A stretch of DNA of 64,000 bases from Cognatishimia sp. SS12 (GCF_028369055.1 NZ_JAQNCZ010000002.1:186001-250000); one strand, 5' to 3'. Numbered from the stretch's first letter, positions 19,470 through 28,485 are shown. Made by a program: numbers and translations. The notes: generated from the letters alone by a model not told the origin.

Positions 19470-20068
19470 TGAGCCAACAGATCATCCTTGCCTCTGGGTC
19501 CAAGATACGCGCCGAAATGCTGCAAAATGCCGGCGTGTCTTTTGATGTCATAACCCGCCCTGTTGACGAAGCAGCGATCAAGGAAAGCCTTGAGGCCGAG
19601 GGCACAGCGCCGCGCGATATTGCGGATTCGCTCGCCGAGGCCAAAGCGCAGCGCGTCAGCGCCCGCCATCCAGAGGCTTTGGTGATCGGTTGCGACCAAG
19701 TGCTTGATTTTGAAAAGCGTATGTTTTCCAAACCCCGTGATCAAGCGGAGGCCAAGGCGCAGCTACAAGAGTTGCGCGGCAAACGGCATGCGCTGCTGTC
19801 CGCTGCTGTCATCTATGAGGGCGGCAAACCGATCTGGCGCCATGTGGGTGTGGTGCGCCTGTTGATGCGCGATTTTTCGGATGCCTTTCTGCAAGGCTAT
19901 ATCGATCGCAATTGGGATGAGATCCAGCATACTGTCGGCGGCTATCAGCTTGAGGCCGAAGGCGTGCGTCTTTTCACCCGCGTGGATGGCGATTACTTTA
20001 CCGTATTAGGGATGCCCCTTTTAGAAATTCTGGCCTTTCTGACCCTGAGAGGGACATTGCAAAAATGA
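19469..20068 (+). CDS. Maf-family nucleotide pyrophosphatase
   Basis: A 199-residue Maf protein, a nucleoside triphosphate pyrophosphatase acting on modified or canonical pyrimidine NTPs. It has the N-terminal LASGSKIRAEML motif at residues 7-18 and the catalytic-loop segment IGCDQVLDF. The frame is open 72 bases further up, but the ATG at 19469 puts the LASGS motif at its usual place. The ribosome site is weak (CGGG). A perfect DnaA box abuts the start. Overlaps aroE by four bases (ATGA). Confidence 0.93.
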   Translation: MSQQIILASGSKIRAEMLQNAGVSFDVITRPVDEAAIKESLEAEGTAPRDIADSLAEAKAQRVSARHPEALVIGCDQVLDFEKRMFSKPRDQAEAKAQLQELRGKRHALLSAAVIYEGGKPIWRHVGVVRLLMRDFSDAFLQGYIDRNWDEIQHTVGGYQLEAEGVRLFTRVDGDYFTVLGMPLLEILAFLTLRGTLQK

Positions 20069-20898
20069 CGACCCAAAAAATTCCTTTGGCAGCTGTGATT
20101 GGCCATCCGATTGCGCATTCAAAATCGCCGCTGATCCATTCTTATTGGCTCAAGCAGCACGGGCTGTCGGGGCATTACATCCCGATGGATGTGAAACCAG
20201 AGCATTTGGAATCGGTCTTGCGCGGGCTGCACACGATGGGGTTCGTGGGGGCCAATGTCACGATCCCGCATAAGGAACGTGCCTTGGAAATCGCCGATCA
20301 AGTTACCGATCGTGCGACGCTGATCGGCGCAGCGAACACGCTGATTTTCCATGAAGACGGGAAAATTCTGGCTGACAATACAGATGGTTACGGATTTATT
20401 CAGAATTTGCGGCAGAATGCGCCAGATTGGGATGCAGCGGCGGGGCCAGCGGTTGTGCTTGGGGCGGGTGGCGCCGCGCGAGCGATTGTCGCGTCGCTTC
20501 TGGATGCCGGGGCGCCGCAGATACTGATCAGCAACCGCACGCGGGTGCGCGCAGAACAATTGCGCGATGATTTTGGTGCGCGTCTGAAAGTGGTGGAATG
20601 GGTGCAGGCTGGCACCTTGATGGAAGAGGCCGCAACGCTCGTGAATACCACGTCGCTGGGCATGACCGGAAAACCTGACCTCAAGGTCTCACTTGAGGGG
20701 CTTCAGCCGGGCACTTTGGTGACAGATCTGGTCTATGCGCCCTTGCGCACCCCCCTGCTTGAGGTGGCGGCGGAAAAAGGCTGCGTGACTGTGGATGGGC
20801 TTGGCATGTTGCTGCATCAGGCCGCGCCCGGGTTTGAACGTTGGTTCGGCCCGCGCCCAGAGGTCACGGATGATTTGCGGCAGATGGTTTTGGCATGA
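20065..20898 (+). CDS. aroE: Shikimate dehydrogenase
   Basis: A 277-residue AroE that reduces 3-dehydroshikimate with NADPH in aromatic amino-acid synthesis. The shikimate pocket IGHPIAHSKSPLIHSYW (residues 12-28) and NVTIPHKE with its catalytic Lys are intact, as is the nucleotide loop VLGAGGAARAI and the late DGLGMLLHQA. It overlaps both maf and coaE by four-base ATGA junctions, so the three genes are translationally coupled. Confidence 0.97.
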   Translation: MTTQKIPLAAVIGHPIAHSKSPLIHSYWLKQHGLSGHYIPMDVKPEHLESVLRGLHTMGFVGANVTIPHKERALEIADQVTDRATLIGAANTLIFHEDGKILADNTDGYGFIQNLRQNAPDWDAAAGPAVVLGAGGAARAIVASLLDAGAPQILISNRTRVRAEQLRDDFGARLKVVEWVQAGTLMEEAATLVNTTSLGMTGKPDLKVSLEGLQPGTLVTDLVYAPLRTPLLEVAAEKGCVTVDGLGMLLHQAAPGFERWFGPRPEVTDDLRQMVLA

Positions 20899-21488
20899 CC
20901 TTCAAACTGGGGCTGACCGGGTCCATCGGCATGGGGAAATCGACAACTGCGCAGCTCTTCGCTGATGCGGGCTGCGCGGTCTGGGATGCAGATGCGGCGG
21001 TGCATCGCATGTATTCTGAAAATGGCGCGGCGGTATCCCTGATTGCGGTGGCCTTTCCCAGTGCTGTCAAAGACAATGCCGTATCGCGCGATGCGCTGCG
21101 CAGATTGGTGGCGGGGGATGCGGCCGCTCTGAAACGGCTTGAGCGCATCGTGCATCCGCTGGTGGCCGCAGATCGTGATGCCTTTATCGCCGCCAGCGCC
21201 GCGGATGTCACCGTTTTGGACATACCGCTGTTGTTTGAAAACGGCACCGAAGCAAACATGGATGCCGTGGTATGTGTCACGAGTCCGCCTGAAATCCAGC
21301 GTGCGCGAGTTCTGGCGCGCGGCACGATGACAGAAAAGCAATTCGAAGCGATCCTGGCCAAACAGCTGCCAAATGAGGAAAAGCTGGCCAAGTCAGATTA
21401 TGTTGTGCTGACCGACACTTTTGATCACGCGCGCGAACAAGTCGCCCGCATACTTGCCGATATACGGGGGAAAATGGCCAATGCGTGA
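20895..21488 (+). CDS. coaE: Dephospho-CoA kinase
   Basis: A 197-residue CoaE, last step of coenzyme A synthesis. The P-loop GSIGMGKST is at residues 9-17, followed by DADAAVHRMYS (substrate region) and the lid segment with LDIPLLFENG. Length is typical for the family (about 200). The gene overlaps aroE upstream and dnaQ downstream by eight bases. Confidence 0.97.
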   Translation: MTFKLGLTGSIGMGKSTTAQLFADAGCAVWDADAAVHRMYSENGAAVSLIAVAFPSAVKDNAVSRDALRRLVAGDAAALKRLERIVHPLVAADRDAFIAASAADVTVLDIPLLFENGTEANMDAVVCVTSPPEIQRARVLARGTMTEKQFEAILAKQLPNEEKLAKSDYVVLTDTFDHAREQVARILADIRGKMANA

Positions 21489-22212
21489 AATTGTACTCGA
21501 TACGGAAACCACCGGGTTTGATCCTGAAGGCGGCGATCGCATCGTTGAAATCGGCTGTGTTGAGCTGCACAACCACATGCCAACGGGCGAAACCTACCAC
21601 GTCTATATCAACCCCGAACGCTCGATGCCGCAGGGTGCCTTTGAGGTCCACGGGATTGGCCCGGACCTGCTGGAGCCGCCGAAAGAGCCGGAGCCTGGAC
21701 AGGTGATTTTGCGCGACAAGCCGGTGTTCGCCAAAGTTGGCCAAAGCTTTGTTGATTTCATTGGCGATGCCAAGCTTGTCATTCACAATGCCGCCTTTGA
21801 TATGAAGTTTCTGAATTTTGAACTGAAGCGCATGGGTCTGGCTGAAATCCCCTGGGAACGGGCTGTTGATACGCTGGCCATTGCGCGCAAAAAATTCCCC
21901 GGCTCCCCCGCCTCGCTGGATGCCCTGTGCCGCCGGTTTCTGATTGATAACAGCAATCGGACATTGCACGGCGCGCTGCTTGATTCTGAAATTCTGGCAG
22001 AGGTCTATCTGGAGCTGATCGGCGGGCGGCAGCCTGATTTCACGCTGGGCACCACGTCAAGCGGGCAGGATGGCGGCGCGACACAAGACAACTGGCGCCC
22101 GACCGCGCGGCCAAACCCCCTGCCCGGTCGTTTGACGCCAGATGAGGCAGAGGCACATAAAGCGTTTGTCGAAAAGATGGGGGAAGAGGCGCTCTGGAAA
22201 AAGCTGGGCTAG
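21481..22212 (+). CDS. dnaQ: DNA polymerase III epsilon subunit (proofreading exonuclease)
   Basis: A 243-residue DnaQ. It has the three exonuclease motifs with the DEDDh acids: LDTETTGFDP (ExoI), HNAAFDMKFLN (ExoII) and HGALLDSEILAEVY (ExoIII), followed by a proline-rich linker and a C-terminal segment likely to bind the alpha subunit. The ATG at 21481 is chosen because it gives the canonical MREIVLDTETTG start and lies after a GGGGGAAAA run; the frame is open 60 bases further up inside coaE. Confidence 0.97.
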   Translation: MREIVLDTETTGFDPEGGDRIVEIGCVELHNHMPTGETYHVYINPERSMPQGAFEVHGIGPDLLEPPKEPEPGQVILRDKPVFAKVGQSFVDFIGDAKLVIHNAAFDMKFLNFELKRMGLAEIPWERAVDTLAIARKKFPGSPASLDALCRRFLIDNSNRTLHGALLDSEILAEVYLELIGGRQPDFTLGTTSSGQDGGATQDNWRPTARPNPLPGRLTPDEAEAHKAFVEKMGEEALWKKLG

Positions 22213-22233
22213 GCCCGCAGCGGTCTGCGGGCC
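22212..22233. terminator. GC-rich hairpin between dnaQ and secB
   Basis: A 9-bp stem GGCCCGCAG/CTGCGGGCC with a four-base loop begins at the last base of the dnaQ stop codon, in the 34-base convergent gap. It lacks a T run on either strand, so it may act as a weak or Rho-assisted terminator only. Confidence 0.4.
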
Positions 22234-22246
22234 CGGCCAAATCGGA

Positions 22247-22741
22247 TTAGGCGTCCAGTTTTTGGCTGCCGGCTTCAGCCTGACGCCGGGCAATTTCGTT
22301 GCGATAAAGTGAAACGAAATCAATGGTTTCCAGGTTAAGCGGCGGGAAGCCACCATCGCGGGTCACATCAGACACGATGCGGCGCAGGAAGGGGAAGATC
22401 ATGCGCGGGCATTCGATCAGCAGGAAAGGATGCAGCTGTTCATCCGGGATGCCTTCGATCTGGAAGATGCCGACATAATCCAGCTCAAGCACGAACAGCG
22501 TCGCCGACCCATCTTTGGATTTGCTGGTGACGTTCAGTTTGATGGAGCTTTCGTATTGGTTGTCAGCCGCGCGTTTGCGGGCATCCAGATTGACCTGCAC
22601 CTGAACGTCAGGCTGCACATCGCCCTGCGCGCCTTTTTGCGCCAGGATGTTTTCAAACGACATGTCGCGAATGTACTGAGTCAGCACGTTCATCTTGATC
22701 TGCGGGGCCTGTGGTGCGGCGGCACCTTCGTTCTCAGCCAT
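22247..22741 (-). CDS. secB: Protein-export chaperone SecB
   Basis: A 164-residue SecB, the tetrameric chaperone that keeps preproteins unfolded for SecA. The conserved QYIRDMSFENI (residues 22-32), LELDYVGIFQIEG, and LLIECPRMIFPFLRRIVSDVTRDGGFPPL are all present. The acidic and Ala/Pro-rich first 20 residues are variable in the family. Convergent with dnaQ; the maf-aroE-coaE-dnaQ-secB order is conserved in alphaproteobacteria. Confidence 0.97.
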   Translation of the reverse strand: MAENEGAAAPQAPQIKMNVLTQYIRDMSFENILAQKGAQGDVQPDVQVQVNLDARKRAADNQYESSIKLNVTSKSKDGSATLFVLELDYVGIFQIEGIPDEQLHPFLLIECPRMIFPFLRRIVSDVTRDGGFPPLNLETIDFVSLYRNEIARRQAEAGSQKLDA

Positions 22742-22798
22742 GATCTACTCCAATAATTTCAAATTTGCGCTCAGGCTTAGCAGAGCGCTGGTCGGCCC

Positions 22799-23302
22799 TC
22801 AATGCTTTGTCCAGCCTGATGGGCGATGCGTTGGCTTTTTCGTCGGATCAATTTCATCAAATTCGCCTTCGATCACATCGCCGCCCGCGGGGCTGTCAGC
22901 CTGCGGGCTGTGCCGCGGGTCCGAGGGATGGGCCTCGCCCATTTCAAATTTATGCATGGTGATGCGTTGCCGCAGGTAATTGAAAACCGCAACGCGCACG
23001 GGCGGCATCAACAGCGCAAACCCCACCGCATCGGTGAAAAACCCGGGCGTCAGCAACAAAGCGCCTGCAATGAGGATCATGGCACCATGCGCCAGGGGTT
23101 CGGCTGGATTGCTGAGCTCCGAAAAGGAGCGGCGCAGATTTCCCAAGGCCATAGCACCCTGTGTGCGCACCAAAAGCGTGCCCACCACGGCTGTCAGAAT
23201 CACGATCCCCAGCGTTGGCAACAACCCAATGGCCCCGCCCACCTGGATGAACAATCCGATCTCAATCAGCGGCACAGCCAGAAAGGCCAGGAATAACCAC
23301 AT
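22799..23302 (-). CDS. fxsA: FxsA family membrane protein
   Basis: A 167-residue protein with the FxsA layout: four short membrane helices starting LFLAFLAVPLIEIGLFIQVGG, the conserved GTLLVRTQG motif and PGFFTDAVGFALLMPPVR, then a polar C-terminal tail. FxsA is a cytoplasmic membrane protein that in E. coli lowers exclusion of phage T7 by F plasmids when abundant; its normal role is unknown. Divergent from the Tim44-like gene with a 99-base gap. Confidence 0.9.
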   Translation of the reverse strand: MWLFLAFLAVPLIEIGLFIQVGGAIGLLPTLGIVILTAVVGTLLVRTQGAMALGNLRRSFSELSNPAEPLAHGAMILIAGALLLTPGFFTDAVGFALLMPPVRVAVFNYLRQRITMHKFEMGEAHPSDPRHSPQADSPAGGDVIEGEFDEIDPTKKPTHRPSGWTKH

Positions 23303-23401
23303 CCGTTTTCTCCTTCACATCAGCGCGTGTGGACTTGACCGCGCCCGTAACTTACATAAGTCCCGTATATGATTGTTTCCATGCCCTGACATGAGGTTCT
23401 G

Positions 23402-24058
23402 ATGAATTCGCCTATTATTCAGCTTTTGGTGCTGGCCGGGATTGCCGTTTTTCTAATCCTGCGATTGAAAAATGTGCTTGGTACCCGAGATGGGTTCGAA
23501 TCTCCGCGTGAGGTCAAGAGCAGCGCGCGCAAAGGCCCCGCCCTCGAAGTGATCACCGGCGGGCCTGATCCCGATATTGCGGATCATGTCGCCGACCCAG
23601 AAAGTGACATGGGTGTCGCGCTGAGCAAAATGAAAGCCGTTGAGCCAAGCTTTGGCGTCAGTGATTTTCTGCAAGGTGCCAAAGGGGCCTATGAAATGAT
23701 CCTGATGAGCTTTGAAAAGGGCGATCTGACCCCGGTCAAATCCTTCCTCTCCGAAGACGTGCAGGACGCCTTTCAGCAAGTGATTGACGCCCGCGAAGAA
23801 CAGGGCCTGACCGTTGAGGCCGAATTTATCGGCGTGCGCGAAACCACGTTGCAAGACGCGACATTTGATGCCGCCACCCGAGAGGGCGAAGTGACCGTGC
23901 GGTTTGCAGGCGAACTCAGCTATGTTGTGCGCAATGCCGAAGGACAGATTGTCGAAGGCAGCGACACGCAGATCAAACGTCAGAAAGATGTTTGGACTTT
24001 CGCGCGCGTCATGGGGTCTGACGATCCAAACTGGCAGCTTGTTGCCACGGGCGAATGA
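23402..24058 (+). CDS. Tim44/TimA-type membrane-anchored protein
   Basis: A 218-residue protein with an N-terminal membrane helix (IIQLLVLAGIAVFLILRL) and a Tim44-like domain from about residue 75 to the end (FLQGAKGAYEMILMSFEKGDL, then KSFLSEDVQDAFQQVID). In mitochondria the Tim44 fold tethers the import motor; bacterial TimA-type proteins are thought to act as membrane adaptors, but their role is not settled. It overlaps mltA by four bases (ATGA). Confidence 0.88.
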   Translation: MNSPIIQLLVLAGIAVFLILRLKNVLGTRDGFESPREVKSSARKGPALEVITGGPDPDIADHVADPESDMGVALSKMKAVEPSFGVSDFLQGAKGAYEMILMSFEKGDLTPVKSFLSEDVQDAFQQVIDAREEQGLTVEAEFIGVRETTLQDATFDAATREGEVTVRFAGELSYVVRNAEGQIVEGSDTQIKRQKDVWTFARVMGSDDPNWQLVATGE

Positions 24059-25092
24059 TTGCAGCGCTTCGGGCAGCAGTGGTGGCGGGGCTGGCGATGA
24101 CCGGCCTGGCAGCGGCGTCCGAGCCGACGTATAAAATTGTTGAATTTGCCGATCTAGATGGCTGGGAACGCGACGATCATACCGCCGCGTTCCGCGTTTT
24201 TCTGAACACCTGCCCGGATCTGGATGCACCGGATTGGCGCGCGATCTGCGCTGCGGCGCCCAGCTTTGGGGATCCCAAGAAATTCTTTGAACTTCTGTTT
24301 CGCCCAGTGCTGATCGAAGATGGGGAACCCATGATGTTCACCGGCTATTTCGAGCCGGAGCTTGAGGGCTCGCGCATCCCGACGGCGCGCTATCGCTTCC
24401 CGGTTTATGCCCTGCCACCCGAGGTGAAACTGGGTGAGCAATACCTGTCGCGGGCCGAGATCGAAACCACCGGCGCGCTGGTGGGACGTGGGCTTGAAAT
24501 TGCCTGGGTTGATGACCCGGTAGAGCTGTTTTTTCTGCAAATTCAAGGGTCTGGCCGTATTCGCCTGCCTGATGGCAGCACCATTCGGGTCGGGTATGCT
24601 GGCAAGAACGGCCATGTCTATCGTTCAGTCGGCGCAGAAATGGTGCGGCGCGGGATCTATCAGGCGCATCAGGTGTCGGCGCAGGTCATTCGAAATTGGG
24701 TGCGTCGCAACCCGGTCGAAGGGCAGGCGCTGTTGCATCACAACCCGTCTTATGTGTTCTTTCGCAAGCTCGCCAAAATGGATCCCAAAGACGGCCCGCT
24801 TGGGGCGATGAACCGCTCGATCACAGCCGGGCGGTCGATAGCTGTTGATCCGCGGTTTACCCCGCTTGGTGCTCCGGTCTGGATTGAAAAAGACGGTGCC
24901 GGACCGCAACGCAGATTGATGGTGGCGCAAGATACCGGCTCGGCCATCAAGGGCGCGCAACGTGCCGATATTTTTGTCGGGACAGGGGACGCCGCGGGGC
25001 GCGCCGCGGGCAAGTTGCGGGATCCGGGCCGCATGTATGTGCTGTTGCCGATTCAGCGCGCTTATTCTTTGCTGCCCGAGGCGGTGATGTGA
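24055..25092 (+). CDS. mltA: Membrane-bound lytic murein transglycosylase A
   Basis: A 345-residue MltA with a short signal peptide (AVVAGLAMTGLAAASE). The MltA domain carries IQGSGRIRLPDGSTIRVGYAGKNG in fragments conserved in the family, and the C-terminal 3D domain has QDTGSAIKGAQRADIF with the catalytic Asp followed by GTGDAAGRAAGKL. The enzyme cleaves peptidoglycan glycan strands, leaving 1,6-anhydroMurNAc ends. No lipobox Cys is visible, so it may be soluble in the periplasm. It overlaps both neighbours by four bases. Confidence 0.95.
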   Translation: MIAALRAAVVAGLAMTGLAAASEPTYKIVEFADLDGWERDDHTAAFRVFLNTCPDLDAPDWRAICAAAPSFGDPKKFFELLFRPVLIEDGEPMMFTGYFEPELEGSRIPTARYRFPVYALPPEVKLGEQYLSRAEIETTGALVGRGLEIAWVDDPVELFFLQIQGSGRIRLPDGSTIRVGYAGKNGHVYRSVGAEMVRRGIYQAHQVSAQVIRNWVRRNPVEGQALLHHNPSYVFFRKLAKMDPKDGPLGAMNRSITAGRSIAVDPRFTPLGAPVWIEKDGAGPQRRLMVAQDTGSAIKGAQRADIFVGTGDAAGRAAGKLRDPGRMYVLLPIQRAYSLLPEAVM

Positions 25093-25676
25093 AAAAACGC
25101 CGCCTGACAGAAGAAGACAAAGCGCTATGGGATCGTGTTTCTGCCACCACCCAGCGGCTGCAGGTGCCACGGCACAAGCCCGAGGATAAGCCGACGCTGA
25201 CCCTGCCGCGCAGTGTGGAAAAATCCCCGACGCAGCTACAGCCTTTCAAGCTCGGCAGTCGCGCGCGCGCGCCCTCAAAATCGCATGATCTGGCTCCCTC
25301 GATCTCTGACCGCGTCGCGGCGCAGCCGGTGCAGATGGACAAGAAAGCCTTTGGCCGGATGAAGCGCGGCAAACTCTTGCCCGAGGCGCGCATCGATCTG
25401 CATGGTATGACGCTAGAGCAGGCGCACCCGGCCCTGATCGGCTTTGTGATGCGCAGCTATGGCGAAGGAATGCGCTTGGTGCTGGTGATCACCGGCAAAG
25501 GCAAATCCAAACGCGATGATGGCCCCATTCCGGAGCGGCGCGGTGTTCTGAAACATCAGGTGCCCGGATGGCTGCAAATGGCACCGCTGCGCCAAGTGGT
25601 GCTGCAAGTTACCGAAGCGCATCTGAAACACGGCGGCAGCGGCGCCTACTACGTGTATTTGCGCCGCCCGCGCTAA
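25089..25676 (+). CDS. Smr-domain protein
   Basis: A 195-residue protein: a basic, proline-rich N-terminus of about 95 residues, then a Smr domain with the hallmark LHGMTLEQA (DLHG) and VITGKGKS, followed by GVLKHQVPGWL. Smr domains are nucleases or nucleic-acid binding modules related to the MutS2 C-terminus. The mltA-smr pairing is common in alphaproteobacteria. It starts inside the mltA stop (GTGA) and ends at a strong bidirectional terminator. Confidence 0.92.
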   Translation: MKKRRLTEEDKALWDRVSATTQRLQVPRHKPEDKPTLTLPRSVEKSPTQLQPFKLGSRARAPSKSHDLAPSISDRVAAQPVQMDKKAFGRMKRGKLLPEARIDLHGMTLEQAHPALIGFVMRSYGEGMRLVLVITGKGKSKRDDGPIPERRGVLKHQVPGWLQMAPLRQVVLQVTEAHLKHGGSGAYYVYLRRPR

Positions 25677-25680
25677 GCAA

Positions 25681-25706
25681 AAACCGCGCCCAATGCGGCG
25701 CGGTTT
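25681..25706. terminator. Bidirectional intrinsic terminator between smr and hslU
   Basis: A perfect 10-bp stem AAACCGCGCC/GGCGCGGTTT with a six-base loop; the A and T ends provide a U run in either direction. It separates the convergent smr and hslU genes. Confidence 0.8.
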
Positions 25707-25736
25707 CTGCGTATCTGATCAAAAACTCTGCGAGAT

Positions 25737-27044
25737 CTAGAGTACGTAGCGCGACACATCCGTGGATTTCGTCAGCTCGCCCAGATTTTTATCAACAAAG
25801 GCGGCATCCACTGTCACGTCGCTGCCCGATTGATCCGGGGCGTTGAACGACAGTTCTTCAAAGACACGTTCCAGCACGGTGTACAGCCGCCGCGCCCCGA
25901 TGTTTTCAACCGACTGGTTCACATCAGCGGCAATCTTGGCCAGCGCTGCGATGCCTTCGGGGGTGAAGGTGACTTTCACCTCTTCGGTTGCCATCAGCGC
26001 GGTGTATTGCAGCGTCAGCGCATTGTCGGTTTCCGTCAGGATGCGCACAAAATCTTCTTCGGTCAGCGCGCGCAGCTCCACCCGGATCGGCAGGCGCCCT
26101 TGCAGTTCGGGCAGTAGATCGCTGGGTTTGGCGATGTGGAAGGCGCCCGACGCAATGAACAGGATATGATCGGTTTTCACCGGCCCGTATTTGGTGCTGA
26201 CGGTGGTGCCTTCGATCAGCGGCAGCAGGTCACGTTGCACCCCCTCGCGCGAAACATCGCCGCCCCGCGCATCCGAACGGGCGCAGACCTTGTCGATTTC
26301 GTCCAGAAAAACGATGCCGTTCTGCTCAACGCTTTCAAGCGCAAGCCGGTTGACGGTTTCATCATCCAGCAGCTTGTCCGCCTCTTCGCTGACCAACACA
26401 TCATAGCTTTCGGCAACGGTCAGGCGTTTTTTGGTTTTGCGTCCGCCCATGGCTTTGCCGAAGAGATCGCCAAGGTTCATCATGCCCACTTGGCTGCCCG
26501 GCTGACCCGGCATGTCAAACATCGACATCGGGTTGCTGCTGTCAGCAACTTCGAGCTCAATTATGGTATCGTCCAGCAGCCCGGCGTGCAGTTTCTTGCG
26601 GAACATATCGCGGGTTGCTTCGCGCGCATCCGTGCCGGCGATCGCCTCGATCACCCGTTCCTCGGCGGCTTTTTGCGCCTTGGCCTTCACATCTTCGCGC
26701 ATGTGTTCGCGGGTTTGCAAAATTGCAGAATCCACCAGATCGCGCACGATCTGCTCCACGTCGCGGCCGACATAGCCCACTTCGGTGAATTTGGTGGCTT
26801 CGACTTTGATAAACGGAGCCTTGGCCAGCTTGGCAAGACGGCGGCTGATTTCGGTTTTGCCCACACCTGTGGGGCCGATCATCAGGATGTTTTTTGGATA
26901 GACTTCGTCACGTAGATCATCGGCGAGTTGCTTGCGGCGCCAGCGGTTGCGCAGCGCCACGGCGACAGCGCGTTTGGCGTCGTTCTGGCCGATGATGAAC
27001 CGATCCAGCTCGGATACGATTTCGCGGGGGGTCAAGTCAGTCAT
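25737..27044 (-). CDS. hslU: HslU ATPase of the HslVU protease
   Basis: A 435-residue AAA+ unfoldase. Walker [18 protein letters not shown] near residue 57, the pore loop [13 protein letters not shown], Walker [12 protein letters not shown] and sensor regions are intact, with the inserted I domain between. The C-terminal DVSRYVL activates HslV. The gene lies 54 bases after hslV on the same strand. Confidence 0.98.
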   Translation of the reverse strand: MTDLTPREIVSELDRFIIGQNDAKRAVAVALRNRWRRKQLADDLRDEVYPKNILMIGPTGVGKTEISRRLAKLAKAPFIKVEATKFTEVGYVGRDVEQIVRDLVDSAILQTREHMREDVKAKAQKAAEERVIEAIAGTDAREATRDMFRKKLHAGLLDDTIIELEVADSSNPMSMFDMPGQPGSQVGMMNLGDLFGKAMGGRKTKKRLTVAESYDVLVSEEADKLLDDETVNRLALESVEQNGIVFLDEIDKVCARSDARGGDVSREGVQRDLLPLIEGTTVSTKYGPVKTDHILFIASGAFHIAKPSDLLPELQGRLPIRVELRALTEEDFVRILTETDNALTLQYTALMATEEVKVTFTPEGIAALAKIAADVNQSVENIGARRLYTVLERVFEELSFNAPDQSGSDVTVDAAFVDKNLGELTKSTDVSRYVL

Positions 27045-27098
27045 GTGGGTCTCCGGCTCACGGGTGGCGCGGTTCGCCCCACCCCGAGATTGGGGTGA

Positions 27099-27656
27099 TT
27101 ATTTGGCGATTTTCTCGACGGTCAGGCGACCGTTGGTGTAAACGCAGATGTCAGCGGCAATGGCCATGGCGGCGCGGGCCACCTCTTCGGCGGTGCGGTC
27201 ACTGTCCATCATACCGCGCGCGGCAGCCAAGGCGTAATTGCCGCCAGAGCCAATCGCCGTCACGTCATGTTCGGGCTCTAGAACATCACCTGCGCCGGTG
27301 ATGACAAAAATATCGGCCCCATCGGTCACAATCAGCATCGCCTCGAGCTTTTGCAGATACTTATCGGTGCGCCAGTCTTTGGCGAGCTCCACCGAGGCGC
27401 GGGCCAATTGGCCAGGCGTTGCCTCCAGCTTGGCTTCCAGGCGTTCCAGCAGGGTAAAGGCATCCGCGGTCGATCCGGCAAAACCGGCCACAACCTCATG
27501 GCCGCCGGGCTTGAGGCGGCGCACTTTGCGCGCAGAGCCTTTGATCACGGTTTGCCCAAGGCTGACCTGTCCGTCGCCGGCAATGACAACCTCGCCGCCC
27601 TTTTTGACGCCAATGATCGTTGTGCCGTGCCAGCCCGGGAATGTGTCGTCTGCCAT
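27099..27656 (-). CDS. hslV: HslV proteolytic subunit of HslVU
   Basis: A 185-residue proteasome-like peptidase. The nucleophile is Thr12, exposed when the first 11 residues are removed (HGTTIIGV at 10-17); the catalytic Lys lies in [25 protein letters not shown] and [11 protein letters not shown] are standard family motifs. It is transcribed leftward with hslU and probably under heat-shock control; a candidate promoter is listed separately. Confidence 0.98.
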   Translation of the reverse strand: MADDTFPGWHGTTIIGVKKGGEVVIAGDGQVSLGQTVIKGSARKVRRLKPGGHEVVAGFAGSTADAFTLLERLEAKLEATPGQLARASVELAKDWRTDKYLQKLEAMLIVTDGADIFVITGAGDVLEPEHDVTAIGSGGNYALAAARGMMDSDRTAEEVARAAMAIAADICVYTNGRLTVEKIAK

Positions 27657-27681
27657 AGGTGCCTCCGTTTTCGTGCAGTGA

Positions 27682-27711
27682 ATATATGGTCCGGCAAGCG
27701 GGGCGGTGCAA
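27682..27711 (-). promoter_or_regulatory. Possible promoter of hslVU
   Basis: On the minus strand TTGCAC (27711-27706) is followed 16 bases later by CCATATAT (27689-27682), resembling a sigma-32 minus-10 half; TATATT within it could also serve a housekeeping factor at 19-base spacing. The match is moderate. Confidence 0.28.
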
Positions 27712-27771
27712 CCACTTGGCCGCGATCAGTTGGCATGCAGGCATCGCATGACGGGGCTGCGGGGATAACAT

Positions 27772-27800
27772 TTGTACGTTGAGGGGACACTGCCTAGATA
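27772..27800 (+). promoter_or_regulatory. Candidate sigma-70 promoter of the DUF1127 gene
   Basis: TTGTAC and TAGATA separated by exactly 17 bases, 48 bases before the start codon of the DUF1127 gene. Confidence 0.45.
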
Positions 27801-27848
27801 GCGCCTGCAACCGACGCTGGGTCGGCTGACATACAAAGGACAAGACAT

Positions 27849-28040
27849 ATGGCAACTCAAGTGATCGCCGCGCAAGTGCCTTTCGGAGCAGTCGCAACAC
27901 TCCGAGAGTACAGCCTGGTTACAGAAATTTTCGCAGCGTTCCGCAGCTGGCGGACCAAGCACGAAACACGCAAGGCCCTGCTGGCCCTGACCAACGAACA
28001 GCTGGAAGATATCGGCCTGTGCCGTGCTGACGTGCTGTAA
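27849..28040 (+). CDS. DUF1127 small protein
   Basis: A 63-residue basic protein whose second half is a DUF1127 domain: FRSWRTKHETRKALLALTNEQLEDIGLCRAD, with the conserved LxxLxxxQLxDIGL pattern. Small DUF1127 proteins are abundant in alphaproteobacteria; in other species some affect phosphate, carbon or RNA metabolism, but none of these roles can be assigned here. It stands alone between a candidate promoter and a strong terminator, and GGACAAG precedes the ATG. Confidence 0.88.
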   Translation: MATQVIAAQVPFGAVATLREYSLVTEIFAAFRSWRTKHETRKALLALTNEQLEDIGLCRADVL

Positions 28041-28076
28041 GGGTGCAGAACACATACCTCGGAACGAGGTTGAAAC

Positions 28077-28113
28077 TGGCCGCGGTGGTGACACCAGCGG
28101 CCATTTTCTTTTT
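28077..28113 (+). terminator. Intrinsic terminator of the DUF1127 gene
   Basis: TGGCCGC pairs with GCGGCCA, with a further four-base inner stem (GGTG/CACC), and is followed by TTTTCTTTTT. It marks the end of a monocistronic transcript. Confidence 0.8.
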
Positions 28114-28116
28114 ATC

Positions 28117-28485
28117 TCAGGTGTTTGATGGCACCCATTTGCCCGCCTGATCCGGCACATAGGCTTCGATCGCGGCTGTGGCAACCACATGGCGCGTGCC
28201 CGTGTCCTCATCCAGAACATCCAGCCCGCCTTTCACGGCTGTGACAGTGGCGACACCGCGCGGCAGCTCTGCGGTGACGGCGGCACAATCCACCTTGTCT
28301 GGCTGGGCCACACCGATGGTGACAACAACGCGCATTTCGGAATGATCCATGCCGATTTTCGAAAACAGCGTGATCGAGGAATGATGCAGCGCATCCTGCA
28401 CGGCGCGTTTGGCGGCTTTGGTATAATCCTGCCCATAAAGGTCATTGCCGGTGCCCATTTCAAGAATGATGCGTTTCATGCTCAT
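28117..28485 (-). CDS. Lin0512-family protein (copy 2 of a tandem pair)
   Basis: A 122-residue protein with the Lin0512 pattern: ILEMGTGNDLYGQDYTKAAKRAVQDALHHSS at the N-terminus, then VTIGVAQPDKVD and a C-terminal VATAAIEAYV. The family is small, conserved in bacteria and of unknown function; fold-level resemblance to cyanuric acid hydrolase/barbiturase repeats has been suggested for it, which I cannot test. Its start overlaps the stop of the upstream paralogue by four bases, so both are made from one transcript. ATG 28485 follows GGAG by eight bases. Confidence 0.8.
   Translation of the reverse strand: MSMKRIILEMGTGNDLYGQDYTKAAKRAVQDALHHSSITLFSKIGMDHSEMRVVVTIGVAQPDKVDCAAVTAELPRGVATVTAVKGGLDVLDEDTGTRHVVATAAIEAYVPDQAGKWVPSNT

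Noticed and set aside
19339..19545. Open frame of 68 codons within the origin gap running into maf
   Set aside because: No ribosome site, overlaps maf in another frame and crosses the DnaA-box region.
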